Assembly (NCBI GenBank): GCA_036961345.1
Contig: JBALVT010000175.1
Location: forward strand, 1-8,804
DNA: 8,804 nucleotides
Direction of reading: 5' to 3'
Source of the DNA: JBALVT01 sp036961345
GTDB taxonomy: Bacteria > Pseudomonadota > Gammaproteobacteria > Pseudomonadales > Halieaceae
Shown in pieces: positions 1 through 7,070 of this stretch. The position numbers were made by a program, and so were the translations under genes. A model generated the notes under the pieces. The model saw nothing but the letters and a program-made list of their open reading frames with translations, was not told the origin of the DNA and searched no databases. Each line of letters opens with the position of its first letter. Positions within the stretch are counted from its first letter, which is position 1.

Positions 1-166
1 CGATAGATTCACCACGATCCTGGGCTGCGGCCACATACCATTTGGAAAGACAGTTCCGACAGAAGCTCGCCAGATTCATCAGCTCAATATTTTGAACATC
101 CTTGCGGCTGTCCAAATGTTCCACCAGGCGTCTAAATACCGCTGCTTCAATTTCTGTTGTAGACAT
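1..166 (-). CDS. DUF1244 family protein, N-terminal part (cut by window edge)
   Basis: The first 55 residues are visible, starting MSTTEIEAAVFRRLVEHL; the C-terminus lies beyond the left edge. The core FCRNCLSKW (residues 35-43, with Cys36 and Cys39), preceded by DVQNIELMNLA, is the hallmark I know from DUF1244, a small (about 100 residue) proteobacterial family with no established function. No signal peptide or membrane segment is visible, so it is probably cytosolic. The start is supported by AGAGAGG five bases upstream of the ATG. It begins 15 bases after the SDR stop codon, so co-transcription with the SDR and dnaE is likely. The two close cysteines could bind metal or be redox active, but that is only inference. 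Family assignment is from motif memory. Confidence 0.85.
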   Translation of the reverse strand, partial: MSTTEIEAAVFRRLVEHLDSRKDVQNIELMNLASFCRNCLSKWYVAAAQDRGESI

Positions 167-171
167 GAAAA

Positions 172-178
172 CCTCTCT
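172..178 (-). promoter_or_regulatory. Ribosome binding site of the DUF1244 gene
   Basis: On the minus strand AGAGAGG lies five bases before the ATG at 166. It is a good Shine-Dalgarno match at normal spacing and fixes the start of the DUF1244 gene. It falls in the 15-base gap after the SDR stop codon. Confidence 0.7.
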
Positions 179-181
179 TGC

Positions 182-973
182 TTAAATGGGCATAAACTCG
201 CCACCGTTGACATCCAGTGCCGCACCGGTCACGACGCTGGCATAATCAGAGGCAAAAAATAGGGCGGCTTTCGCACATTCCCCATCATCGGGAATCACAC
301 CCAGGGGAATACTCTCGGTAACTTTTGCAATAAGTTCCTCTTGGGACTTCCCTGTGGTCTGGGCTTGCCAGGCAAAATACCCCTCAACGCTTGGCCCCCA
401 CATCCAGCCCATATGAACGCTGTTCACCCGAATATTGTACTGCCCCAGCTCCAGGGCCAGATGCTTGGTGGCCGAGCGCAGGGCCGATTTGGACGCACCA
501 TAACCGCCCTGGGTTGCCAGCGGCTTGTGCTCTACCATGGTGGCGATCATTACAACCGCTCCGCCGCCATTTTCCTTCATATAAGGCACGCAAGCTTGTG
601 TCAGGTGCATCGTGCCGAAAAAATTCACTTCCATAGCTCGCCGCCAGCCAGCCATATCTGCCGATTCGATGGGTTCGAAACTGCCGGGGTCATAGGCGCT
701 ATTAAACAGTACATCAATGCGACCAAACTCGGCCGCAGTTTTGTCCGCCAGAGCCTGACATTGCTCCTGGCTTGATATATCGGTAGTAATTTTGAGCACT
801 TTTGTACCCAAACCCAGGTCATTTATTTCCCGTTCCGCGGTATCGAGCTTACTGGCGGTCCGGGCCGCAAGAACAACCGCCGCAGCGCCCTCTTTGGCCG
901 CCAGGGTAGACAACTCCTGCCCGAGACCAGGGCCAATTCCAGACACCACAACAACCTTGTCTTTCAGTAACAT
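182..973 (-). CDS. SDR family NAD(P)-dependent oxidoreductase
   Basis: A complete 263-residue classical short-chain dehydrogenase/reductase with a Rossmann fold, probably a soluble cytosolic enzyme acting on an alcohol/ketone pair; the substrate is unknown. Visible motifs: nucleotide-binding SGIGPGLG (11-18), Asp65 (cofactor adenine contact), Asn117 in MEVNFFG, active-site Tyr158 and Lys162 in YGASK, and a C-terminal VVTGAALDVNGGEF. Arg38 after the second strand with no acidic residue there hints at NADP(H). Two departures are notable: the position 13 residues before Tyr158, normally the catalytic Ser, is Thr145, and the usual NNAG is NSAY (91-94). MGWMWGPSVEGYF (188-200) resembles, from memory, an SDR subgroup common in actinobacteria and marine gammaproteobacteria. 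The gene follows dnaE by 33 bases, where E. coli has accA. The ATG at 973 has an excellent ribosome binding site. It is unlikely to be FabG. Confidence 0.93.
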   Translation of the reverse strand: MLLKDKVVVVSGIGPGLGQELSTLAAKEGAAAVVLAARTASKLDTAEREINDLGLGTKVLKITTDISSQEQCQALADKTAAEFGRIDVLFNSAYDPGSFEPIESADMAGWRRAMEVNFFGTMHLTQACVPYMKENGGGAVVMIATMVEHKPLATQGGYGASKSALRSATKHLALELGQYNIRVNSVHMGWMWGPSVEGYFAWQAQTTGKSQEELIAKVTESIPLGVIPDDGECAKAALFFASDYASVVTGAALDVNGGEFMPI

Positions 974-980
974 AATAAAA

Positions 981-986
981 CCTCCA
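981..986 (-). promoter_or_regulatory. Strong ribosome binding site of the SDR gene
   Basis: TGGAGG on the minus strand ends seven bases before the ATG at 973. It is the best Shine-Dalgarno match in the window and sits in an AT-rich 33-base gap after dnaE. It suggests the SDR is translated independently of dnaE and more strongly. Confidence 0.85.
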
Positions 987-1006
987 GGATATTGATTTTT
1001 AACTTT

Positions 1007-4000
1007 TTAGGGATATAGCAGTGAGACCCGCTTGCTGCCGACGCGATCGCGCAGAGTTTGTATTAATTCATCACTGGGCGACACCTGCCAGCGCTCACCC
1101 AATCTGACGCGCGCCCGACTACTGGCACCGCCATAGACAAGAGCTACCGGGCAACTACCGCCACTGGCACCACTGAGCATTTTCTCGAGTTCGTTGGTGA
1201 ACTGTTCATCGATCATGTCGTGGTTCAATTCAATCGTAAGTTCCGAGGCATAACTCTGCCTGGCCTGTAACAGGCTGCGCACTTCTTTTGCGCGCACGGC
1301 CAGACCACCGGAAAAATCATTGTGAGCGACCGTGCCCTCGACAATAATAATACTATCTTTGACCAGCATTTCCCGGTGCATGTTATAAGTCTCAGCGTAT
1401 ACCGACACTTCTATACGTTGGCTGCGATCATCCAGAGAAATAAACGCTATCGTATCGCCACGCTTGGTTTTCATCGTGCGAACACTTTCAATCAGACCAG
1501 CCAATATCTGGTTACCCTTCTTGTCACCACGCAAATCGGCAATCCGGGTAGGAGCGAACTTACGAACTTCTTTTTCATATTCATCAAAGGGATGGCCGCT
1601 AATCCACAGCCCCAGAGTCTCTTTTTCCCCGGTCAGACGTTCTTTATCAGACCATGGCCTGGCCTTTCTGAAGTTGGCGTAGACATCGCTCTGGCCGCCA
1701 TTACTGCTAGGTACAACCTCACCGAATAAATCCTCTATACCACTGTCGCGATTACTGGCACTTTGCTCGGCCGCTTTGATGGCATCTTCAATACTGGCTG
1801 TCATCACCCAGCGGTCGACACCCAGGGAATCGAATGCCCCGGAGCGAATGAGCGCATCGATCGCCCTGCGATTCACTTTTCGCGGATCCACGCGGGCGCA
1901 GAAGTCGAACAAATCGGTAAAATTGCCACCGCTGTTTTTAGCCGCCAAAATGCTCTCAATGGGACCTTCTCCCAAACCTTTAATCGCACCCAGACCGTAG
2001 ATAATCTCGTTGTCGGTATTCACCGTGAACATGTACTGCCCCTGATTCACATCGGGCAGTTTCAGGACCAACTTCATGGCCCTGCTCTCTTCCACAAAAA
2101 TCACGATTTTATCGGTATTTTGCAGTTCCGAGCTCATGACCGCGGCCATAAAAGGCGCCGGGTAATGGGTTTTTAACCAGGCGGTCTGGTAGGACACCAG
2201 GGCATATGCGGCAGAGTGCGACTTGTTAAAACCGTAACCGGCAAACTTCTCCACCAGATCAAAGATCTTCATGGAAAGGTCACCGTCAACACCTTTGCCG
2301 ATAGCACCGTCCTGGAAAATTTGCCGCTGCTTGGCCATTTCTTCAGGCTTTTTCTTACCCATGGCCCGGCGCAACATGTCGGCACCACCCAGAGTGTATC
2401 CGGCCAGTTCCTGCGCGATCTGCATCACCTGCTCCTGATACAGGATAATGCCGTACGTCGGTTCAAGAATGGGTTGCAGCCACTCGTGCTGATACTGGGC
2501 GTCCGGATAGGAAATTGCTTCCCGGCCGTGTTTCCGATTAATAAAGTTGTCGACCATACCCGACTGCAGCGGTCCCGGTCTAAACAGCGCCACCAGGGCG
2601 ATGATATCTTCAAAACAATCCGGTTGAAGACGCTTGATCAGGTCTTTCATGCCGCGAGATTCCAACTGGAATACTGCGGTAGTTTCAGCCGATTGTAACA
2701 GCCTGAAAGTGGCCGGATCCTGCAGCGGAATTTGCATGATATCGAGCGGTTCTTCGCCCAGCACCTTGCGCTGCACATCTATAATTTTTACGGCCCAATC
2801 TATGATGGTGAGTGTGCGCAGGCCGAGAAAATCGAACTTCACCAGTCCGGCATCTTCTACATCACCCTTGTCGTACTGGGTAACCAATCCGCCACCCGTT
2901 TCATCGCAGTACAGCGGTGAAAAATCCGTCAATCGCGAGGGGGCGATAACCACACCCCCGGCGTGCTTGCCAACGTTACGGGTGATGCCCTCTAATTGTT
3001 CAGCCATGTCCCAGATTTCCTGGGCCTGGTTGTCATCGGCAAGAAATTCTCGCAGCGGCTCTTCCTGATCCAGCGCTTTGGACAGGGTCATCCCCACTTC
3101 AAAGGGAATCATTTTGGAAAGTTTGTCCGCCAAGCCATAGGACTTGCCCTGCACTCGCGCTACATCGCGCACTACCGCCTTGGCGGCCATCGTACCGAAA
3201 GTGATGATCTGGGACACCGCTTCGCGGCCATAGGTATTGGCCACATAGTCGATAACCTCGTCGCGGCGCTCCATGCAAAAATCAACATCAAAATCCGGCA
3301 TGGATACCCGCTCTGGATTTAGAAATCGCTCAAAGAGCAAATCGTATTCCAGAGGATCCAGGTCGGTAATTTCCAGCACATAGGCCACTAGCGACCCGGC
3401 ACCCGAGCCCCGCCCCGGCCCCACCGGAATATCCTGCTCTTTGGCCCAGCGGATAAAGTCCATAACGATCAGGAAATAACCCGGAAAACCCATTTGAATA
3501 ATAACGTTGAGTTCAAAGTCCAGACGATCGCGATAGCTTTGGCGAATTTGCTCAAAGTCGGCCGCACTGCTATCAAACAGAGCCTCGAGGCGCCGATCCA
3601 GCCCCTCGTGAGACAGTTGCCCGAAGAAGGCATCCATGGTGAGCCCGTCGGGAATCGGATAGTCGGGAAGATAGGGCTTGCCCAATTCCAGAATCAGATT
3701 GCAGCGTTTGGCAATCTCTACCGTATTGGTCAATGCCTCAGGAATATCTGCAAACAGCTCCGACATCTCCGCACCGGAACGAAGATATTGTTGATCGGTA
3801 AAAATTCTTGCCCGCCGGGGGTCATCCAGCGCCCGACCCTCGCCGATACAAACGCGCGCCTCGTGCGCTTCAAATTCTGAGGCATCAAGAAAGCGTACAT
3901 CATTGGTGGCCACAACCGGTAGTTTGAGCTCAGCAGCCAAACTCAGGGCGCTGTGCAAATGTGTCTCGTCGCCCTCCCTACCGGCACGGTGTATCTCAAG

Positions 4001-4495
4001 ATAATATCTCTGGGGAAAAAGACCAGACCAAAAACTGGCACGCTCCAGCGCGATATCCATTTTTCCTGACACCAAAGCCTGTCCCACATCACCGGCAGCG
4101 CCCGCTGACAGGGCTATGACACCACCGGAATGTGCCTCCAACCAGTCCTTGCGGACAAAAGGCGCCCCCAGATACTGGCCCTCGGTATAGGCTTTGGAAA
4201 TCAATACTGTGAGATTGCGATAGCCCTCATCATTCATCGCTAACAGCGTAATGGGATAGGCTTTCTCCGCATCATCGCTGTCAACTACCTGGAGATCGAC
4301 ACCGAAAATGGGCTTCACGCCGTTGCTAACAGCCGTTTTATACAGTTTCACCAGACCAAAAAAATTACTGTGGTCGGTGAGCGCCACGGCAGGCATTCCC
4401 AATTCAGCCACCCGCTTTACCAGGGGTTTTATTCGGACCAGGCCATCAATAAGAGAGTATTCGCTATGAAGGCGAAGATGTACAAAATCAGTCAT
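1007..4495 (-). CDS. dnaE: DNA polymerase III subunit alpha
   Basis: The catalytic subunit of the replicative polymerase holoenzyme, 1162 residues against 1160 in E. coli. In order: an N-terminal PHP domain (about 1-275, beginning FVHLRLHSEYSLIDG), a C-family polymerase core (about 280-810) with GPGRGSGAGSLVAY (359-372), the metal-binding aspartates Asp401 and Asp403 in PDFDVDF and Asp555 in VKFDFLGLR, then a helix-hairpin-helix region (about 831-850), the internal clamp-binding site at 920-924 (IEDLF), an OB fold (about 1000-1077) and a C-terminal tau-binding region. The PHP domain has Arg8 in place of the first histidine of the HxH metal motif, as in E. coli, so it is probably a structural, proofreader-binding domain rather than an active nuclease. 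The start is forced: an in-frame TAG lies 12 bases upstream of the ATG, and there is no Shine-Dalgarno sequence next to it. It follows rnhB as in E. coli, but accA does not follow. Confidence 0.99.
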   Translation of the reverse strand: MTDFVHLRLHSEYSLIDGLVRIKPLVKRVAELGMPAVALTDHSNFFGLVKLYKTAVSNGVKPIFGVDLQVVDSDDAEKAYPITLLAMNDEGYRNLTVLISKAYTEGQYLGAPFVRKDWLEAHSGGVIALSAGAAGDVGQALVSGKMDIALERASFWSGLFPQRYYLEIHRAGREGDETHLHSALSLAAELKLPVVATNDVRFLDASEFEAHEARVCIGEGRALDDPRRARIFTDQQYLRSGAEMSELFADIPEALTNTVEIAKRCNLILELGKPYLPDYPIPDGLTMDAFFGQLSHEGLDRRLEALFDSSAADFEQIRQSYRDRLDFELNVIIQMGFPGYFLIVMDFIRWAKEQDIPVGPGRGSGAGSLVAYVLEITDLDPLEYDLLFERFLNPERVSMPDFDVDFCMERRDEVIDYVANTYGREAVSQIITFGTMAAKAVVRDVARVQGKSYGLADKLSKMIPFEVGMTLSKALDQEEPLREFLADDNQAQEIWDMAEQLEGITRNVGKHAGGVVIAPSRLTDFSPLYCDETGGGLVTQYDKGDVEDAGLVKFDFLGLRTLTIIDWAVKIIDVQRKVLGEEPLDIMQIPLQDPATFRLLQSAETTAVFQLESRGMKDLIKRLQPDCFEDIIALVALFRPGPLQSGMVDNFINRKHGREAISYPDAQYQHEWLQPILEPTYGIILYQEQVMQIAQELAGYTLGGADMLRRAMGKKKPEEMAKQRQIFQDGAIGKGVDGDLSMKIFDLVEKFAGYGFNKSHSAAYALVSYQTAWLKTHYPAPFMAAVMSSELQNTDKIVIFVEESRAMKLVLKLPDVNQGQYMFTVNTDNEIIYGLGAIKGLGEGPIESILAAKNSGGNFTDLFDFCARVDPRKVNRRAIDALIRSGAFDSLGVDRWVMTASIEDAIKAAEQSASNRDSGIEDLFGEVVPSSNGGQSDVYANFRKARPWSDKERLTGEKETLGLWISGHPFDEYEKEVRKFAPTRIADLRGDKKGNQILAGLIESVRTMKTKRGDTIAFISLDDRSQRIEVSVYAETYNMHREMLVKDSIIIVEGTVAHNDFSGGLAVRAKEVRSLLQARQSYASELTIELNHDMIDEQFTNELEKMLSGASGGSCPVALVYGGASSRARVRLGERWQVSPSDELIQTLRDRVGSKRVSLLYP

Positions 4496-4504
4496 GCGTA
4501 GGGG

Positions 4505-4524
4505 CTATTGGGGGACTCCAATAG
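4505..4524 (-). promoter_or_regulatory. Inverted repeat (hairpin) in the dnaE leader
   Basis: On the minus strand CTATTGG and CCAATAG form a perfect 7-bp stem around the 6-base loop AGTCCC, ending nine bases before the dnaE ATG. There is no U-tract after it, so it is not a standard terminator. The only GGAG in the leader spans the base of the loop, about 20 bases from the ATG. It could affect translation of dnaE, but the function is inferred only. Confidence 0.45.
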
Positions 4525-4527
4525 AGT

Positions 4528-5145
4528 TTACTCTGCCGGCGGCTCCGCTAACAGATTTTTTACCGGCGCAAAGCTACAACGGTGGATCGGGGTTGCGCCA
4601 TATTGACGCAAGGCTTGCAAATGCCTGGCCGTGGGGTACCCCTTGTGCGCCGCAAAGCCATAGTGCGGGTAGACGGCGTCCAGCGCTACCAGCTCGCCAT
4701 CGCGCTGCACTTTCGCCAGGACCGACGCTGCGGCGATCGCAGGTACCCTATCGTCGCCCTTCACCACTGCCTCGCAGGCGTAGTGCCACCGCGGCGTACG
4801 ATTACCATCAACCAATACATAGCCTGGCTGCACACTCAAGGAACTGACCGCGCGGTGCATCGCCAGCAGACTGGCCTGCAAAATATTGATCTCGTCGATT
4901 TCTGCTACAGACGCCCGAGCTACGGACCAGGCCAGGGCCCTTTCCTTGATCAGAGGGGCCAACGCCAAACGCTTTTTCTCACTCAGCTTCTTCGAATCTC
5001 GCAACCCGAGAATAGGCTTCTCCGGGTCCAGAATAACCGCTGCGGCCACCACGTCCCCGGCCAGAGGCCCGCGGCCAACCTCATCCACACCCGCAAAATC
5101 AAAACCCTGGTAACTCATTATGAATGGTGGCAGAGAACGACTCAT
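4528..5145 (-). CDS. rnhB: Ribonuclease HII
   Basis: A 205-residue RNase HII that nicks RNA in DNA-RNA hybrids and single ribonucleotides misincorporated in DNA. The family signature AGVDEVGRGPLAG (18-30) carries catalytic Asp21 and Glu22; the other two acidic residues are Asp113 in LVDGN and Asp131 in KGDDR. SKKLSEKKR (51-59) and HKGYPT (167-172) are also typical, and the length fits the family. The start at 5145 overlaps the lpxB stop in an ATGA, which favours translational coupling; there is no clear Shine-Dalgarno sequence. Met10 (codon at 5118) is an alternative start that would leave a conventional short N-terminus, also without a ribosome binding site. The order lpxB-rnhB-dnaE is the same as in E. 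coli. Confidence 0.97.
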   Translation of the reverse strand: MSRSLPPFIMSYQGFDFAGVDEVGRGPLAGDVVAAAVILDPEKPILGLRDSKKLSEKKRLALAPLIKERALAWSVARASVAEIDEINILQASLLAMHRAVSSLSVQPGYVLVDGNRTPRWHYACEAVVKGDDRVPAIAAASVLAKVQRDGELVALDAVYPHYGFAAHKGYPTARHLQALRQYGATPIHRCSFAPVKNLLAEPPAE

Positions 5146-6296
5146 CGAGCTTTATCGGCCACTAGGCGACTGATAGCCTGGGCACTGCGCTCGCCGTACC
5201 CCAGTGCCAGTTGAGGGTGAATCAGGTCGAACTGCGTGAGCGTACTGTCGCGCTCGCTACCATCGGTGAGCAGGGGTAGCAGCGCCGCACATACCAGGTC
5301 AGCTCGCGCTTTAGACTGCAACAGTTCAGGTACCAGTTCGCGCCCAGCGAGAATATTCGGTAGCCCCACCCATTTTGTCGTTGCTATTCTGGAAATAATG
5401 GCCCAGGACAACGCCGCCATCCTGTAGGACACCACCATCGGCCTCTTCAGCAACATGGCTTCGAGAGTGGCCGTACCAGAAGCCAATAAAACAGCGTCGG
5501 CAGCCGCCATTGCTTCTCGGGAGCGCCCGGCCACCAAGGTAACCGGAAGATCTGGATATGCCTCCAGCAGCTGTTCCAACTCAGCGTAACGCGCTTCATT
5601 TGCCGCCGGCATAATAAACGATAAATCGGGAATTTCTCGTCGTAGCAACTGCGCACTTTGCAAGAATAACGGCGCCAGCATTCGTACTTCTCCGGCCCTG
5701 CTGCCCGGCATTAGCGCGAGGCACGGCCCGGCAGGATAATACGCCAACGCCGCTCGGGCCTCTTGGGTTTCCACACGCAGTGGTATCTCATCCGCAAGTG
5801 GATGACCGACAAATTCCACTGGAACCTCATGCTGCCGATATATTTCTGTTTCAAACGGGAACAGAGTCAACATAAGATCAACAGCGCGTTTAATCTTATG
5901 GATCCTGCCGCTGCGCCACGCCCACACGGACGGACTCACCAGGTGGGCCGTGGTTATACCGGCCTCACGTAATTTGCGCTCAAGCGTCAGGTTAAAATCC
6001 GGCGAGTCTATGCCCAAAAAGATGTCGGGAGGATTGGCCAGGAAGTGCTGGAAAACGCCGCGTCTAATACGCAGCAGTTCGGGAAGACGCTTGAGTGGTT
6101 CAATCAAGCCGATGACGGACAGGCGGTCCATGGGGTAGAGACTCTGTAATCCATGCTCGGCCATTAGCGGACCGCCGATGCCTTCGACAATAACAGTGTC
6201 GTATCGTGATTTTAGAGCCGCCAGTAAATGGGCGCCGAGAATATCGCCGGATACCTCTCCGGCCAGAACGCCAATCCGCAGAGTACTACTGGCCAT
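5142..6296 (-). CDS. lpxB: Lipid-A-disaccharide synthase
   Basis: A GT19-family, membrane-associated glycosyltransferase that joins UDP-2,3-diacylglucosamine to 2,3-diacylglucosamine-1-phosphate (lipid X), giving the lipid A disaccharide backbone. It has 384 residues; E. coli LpxB has 382. Conserved blocks run in the expected order: AGEVSGD (12-18), GIDSPDFN (95-102), SPSVWAWR (121-128), GHPLADE (164-170), MPGSRAGEV (196-204, usually LPGSR), ASGTATLEA (272-280) and VGLPNILAGR (310-319). The ATG directly abuts the lpxA stop (TAAATG), and its own stop overlaps the rnhB start. It has no clear adjacent ribosome binding site, so it probably depends on coupling to lpxA. Nothing appears missing or truncated. 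Confidence 0.98.
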   Translation of the reverse strand: MASSTLRIGVLAGEVSGDILGAHLLAALKSRYDTVIVEGIGGPLMAEHGLQSLYPMDRLSVIGLIEPLKRLPELLRIRRGVFQHFLANPPDIFLGIDSPDFNLTLERKLREAGITTAHLVSPSVWAWRSGRIHKIKRAVDLMLTLFPFETEIYRQHEVPVEFVGHPLADEIPLRVETQEARAALAYYPAGPCLALMPGSRAGEVRMLAPLFLQSAQLLRREIPDLSFIMPAANEARYAELEQLLEAYPDLPVTLVAGRSREAMAAADAVLLASGTATLEAMLLKRPMVVSYRMAALSWAIISRIATTKWVGLPNILAGRELVPELLQSKARADLVCAALLPLLTDGSERDSTLTQFDLIHPQLALGYGERSAQAISRLVADKAR

Positions 6297-7067
6297 TTAA
6301 CGAACGATACCGCGCTCCGAAGCGCGAATACTGTCTATCAGAACCTGGATTTCAGGGGTATCACGCAACATCAGTTCAAGTCGCTCCAGCGCAATATCAA
6401 TGGTTAGTCCCTGCCGGTAGAGAATCTTAAAGGCGCGCCGGAGCTGGCTTATAGCCTCTGAGGAAAACCCGCGACGGCGTAAACCCTCGGTGTTGATCGT
6501 TTTGACCTCTGCCGGTGCACCACTAACTGTCACAAATGCAGGCACATCCTTGCCAATGGCTGTGCCCATACCGCTAAAACTGTGGGTACCTATTTTGCAG
6601 AATTGGTGCACCAGTGTGTAACCGCTCAAAATAGCCCAGTCGCCTATGTGCACATGCCCGGCCAGGGCGGTGTTATTCACCAGAATCGTATGATTGCCAA
6701 TAACGCTATCGTGTCCGACATGCACATAGGCCATGAGCAGGTTGTCGTTGCCAATGGTGGTTTCCGATCGATCCTGCACCGTGCCGCGGTGGATAGTGAC
6801 ATTTTCGCGGATAATATTGTTGTCGCCAATTACAAGGCGGGTGGGTTCGTCATGATATTTAAGATCCGGAGTCGCTTCTCCGATACTCGAAAATTGAAAA
6901 ATATGGTTGCCGGCACCAATGATTGTAGGGCCGCGAACAACGACATGTGATTCGATTTTGGTGCCCGGCCCTATCTCCACTCCGGCCCCCACAATAGACC
7001 AGGGGCCCACCGTAACATCGTCGGCAAGTTTTGCCGCGGGGTCTACAATGGCTCGGCTATCAATCAT
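6297..7067 (-). CDS. lpxA: Acyl-ACP--UDP-N-acetylglucosamine O-acyltransferase
   Basis: The first enzyme of lipid A synthesis: it moves a 3-hydroxyacyl chain from ACP to the 3-OH of UDP-GlcNAc. It has 256 residues (E. coli 262) and a left-handed beta helix of hexapeptide repeats (about 1-185), then a helical C-terminus (GLRRRGFSSEAI, 195-206). Catalytic His119 in VGHD aligns with E. coli His125. The loop SGMGTA (165-170) places Met167 at the position of E. coli Gly173, the hydrocarbon ruler; the Pseudomonas aeruginosa enzyme also has Met there and uses 10-carbon chains, so a short hydroxy acyl donor is predicted. The start lies three bases after the fabZ stop with no clear ribosome binding site; the first residues MIDSRAIV match the family start. 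Confidence 0.98.
   Translation of the reverse strand: MIDSRAIVDPAAKLADDVTVGPWSIVGAGVEIGPGTKIESHVVVRGPTIIGAGNHIFQFSSIGEATPDLKYHDEPTRLVIGDNNIIRENVTIHRGTVQDRSETTIGNDNLLMAYVHVGHDSVIGNHTILVNNTALAGHVHIGDWAILSGYTLVHQFCKIGTHSFSGMGTAIGKDVPAFVTVSGAPAEVKTINTEGLRRRGFSSEAISQLRRAFKILYRQGLTIDIALERLELMLRDTPEIQVLIDSIRASERGIVR
6311..6326 (-). repeat. Small inverted repeat at the lpxA 3' end
   Basis: CGCGCT and AGCGCG form a perfect 6-bp GC-rich stem with a 4-base loop, inside the last codons of lpxA and 14 bases before the lpxB ATG. The only nearby GGAG is partly inside this stem. It lacks a U-tract. It may be a chance product of the codons for Ala-Ser-Glu-Arg. Confidence 0.3.
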
Positions 7068-7070
7068 TTG

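Noticed and set aside
1322..3880. Several plus-strand open frames of 60-160 codons inside dnaE
   Set aside because: All are antisense to the continuous, fully conserved dnaE frame and show no domain or initiation signal of their own.
4505..4524. Hairpin before dnaE as a transcription terminator
   Set aside because: The stem is only 7 bp and there is no U-tract in the transcript; the sequence after it is CCCC.
4494..4847. Plus-strand open frame of 117 codons beginning at the dnaE start codon (CATG overlap)
   Set aside because: It is antisense to rnhB, Pro/Arg/Ala-rich and low in complexity, with no ribosome binding site or family resemblance. The shared CATG is a coincidence of the dnaE ATG.
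5116..5118. Alternative rnhB start at Met10
   Set aside because: Possible by comparison with shorter family members, but neither start has a Shine-Dalgarno sequence and the ATGA overlap with lpxB is a common coupling arrangement, so the longer form was kept.
4582..5214. Long open frame of 210 codons on the plus strand across rnhB and the end of lpxB
   Set aside because: It lies fully antisense to two well-recognised genes, its product has no recognisable motif and is rich in Arg, His and Gln as expected of a shadow frame.
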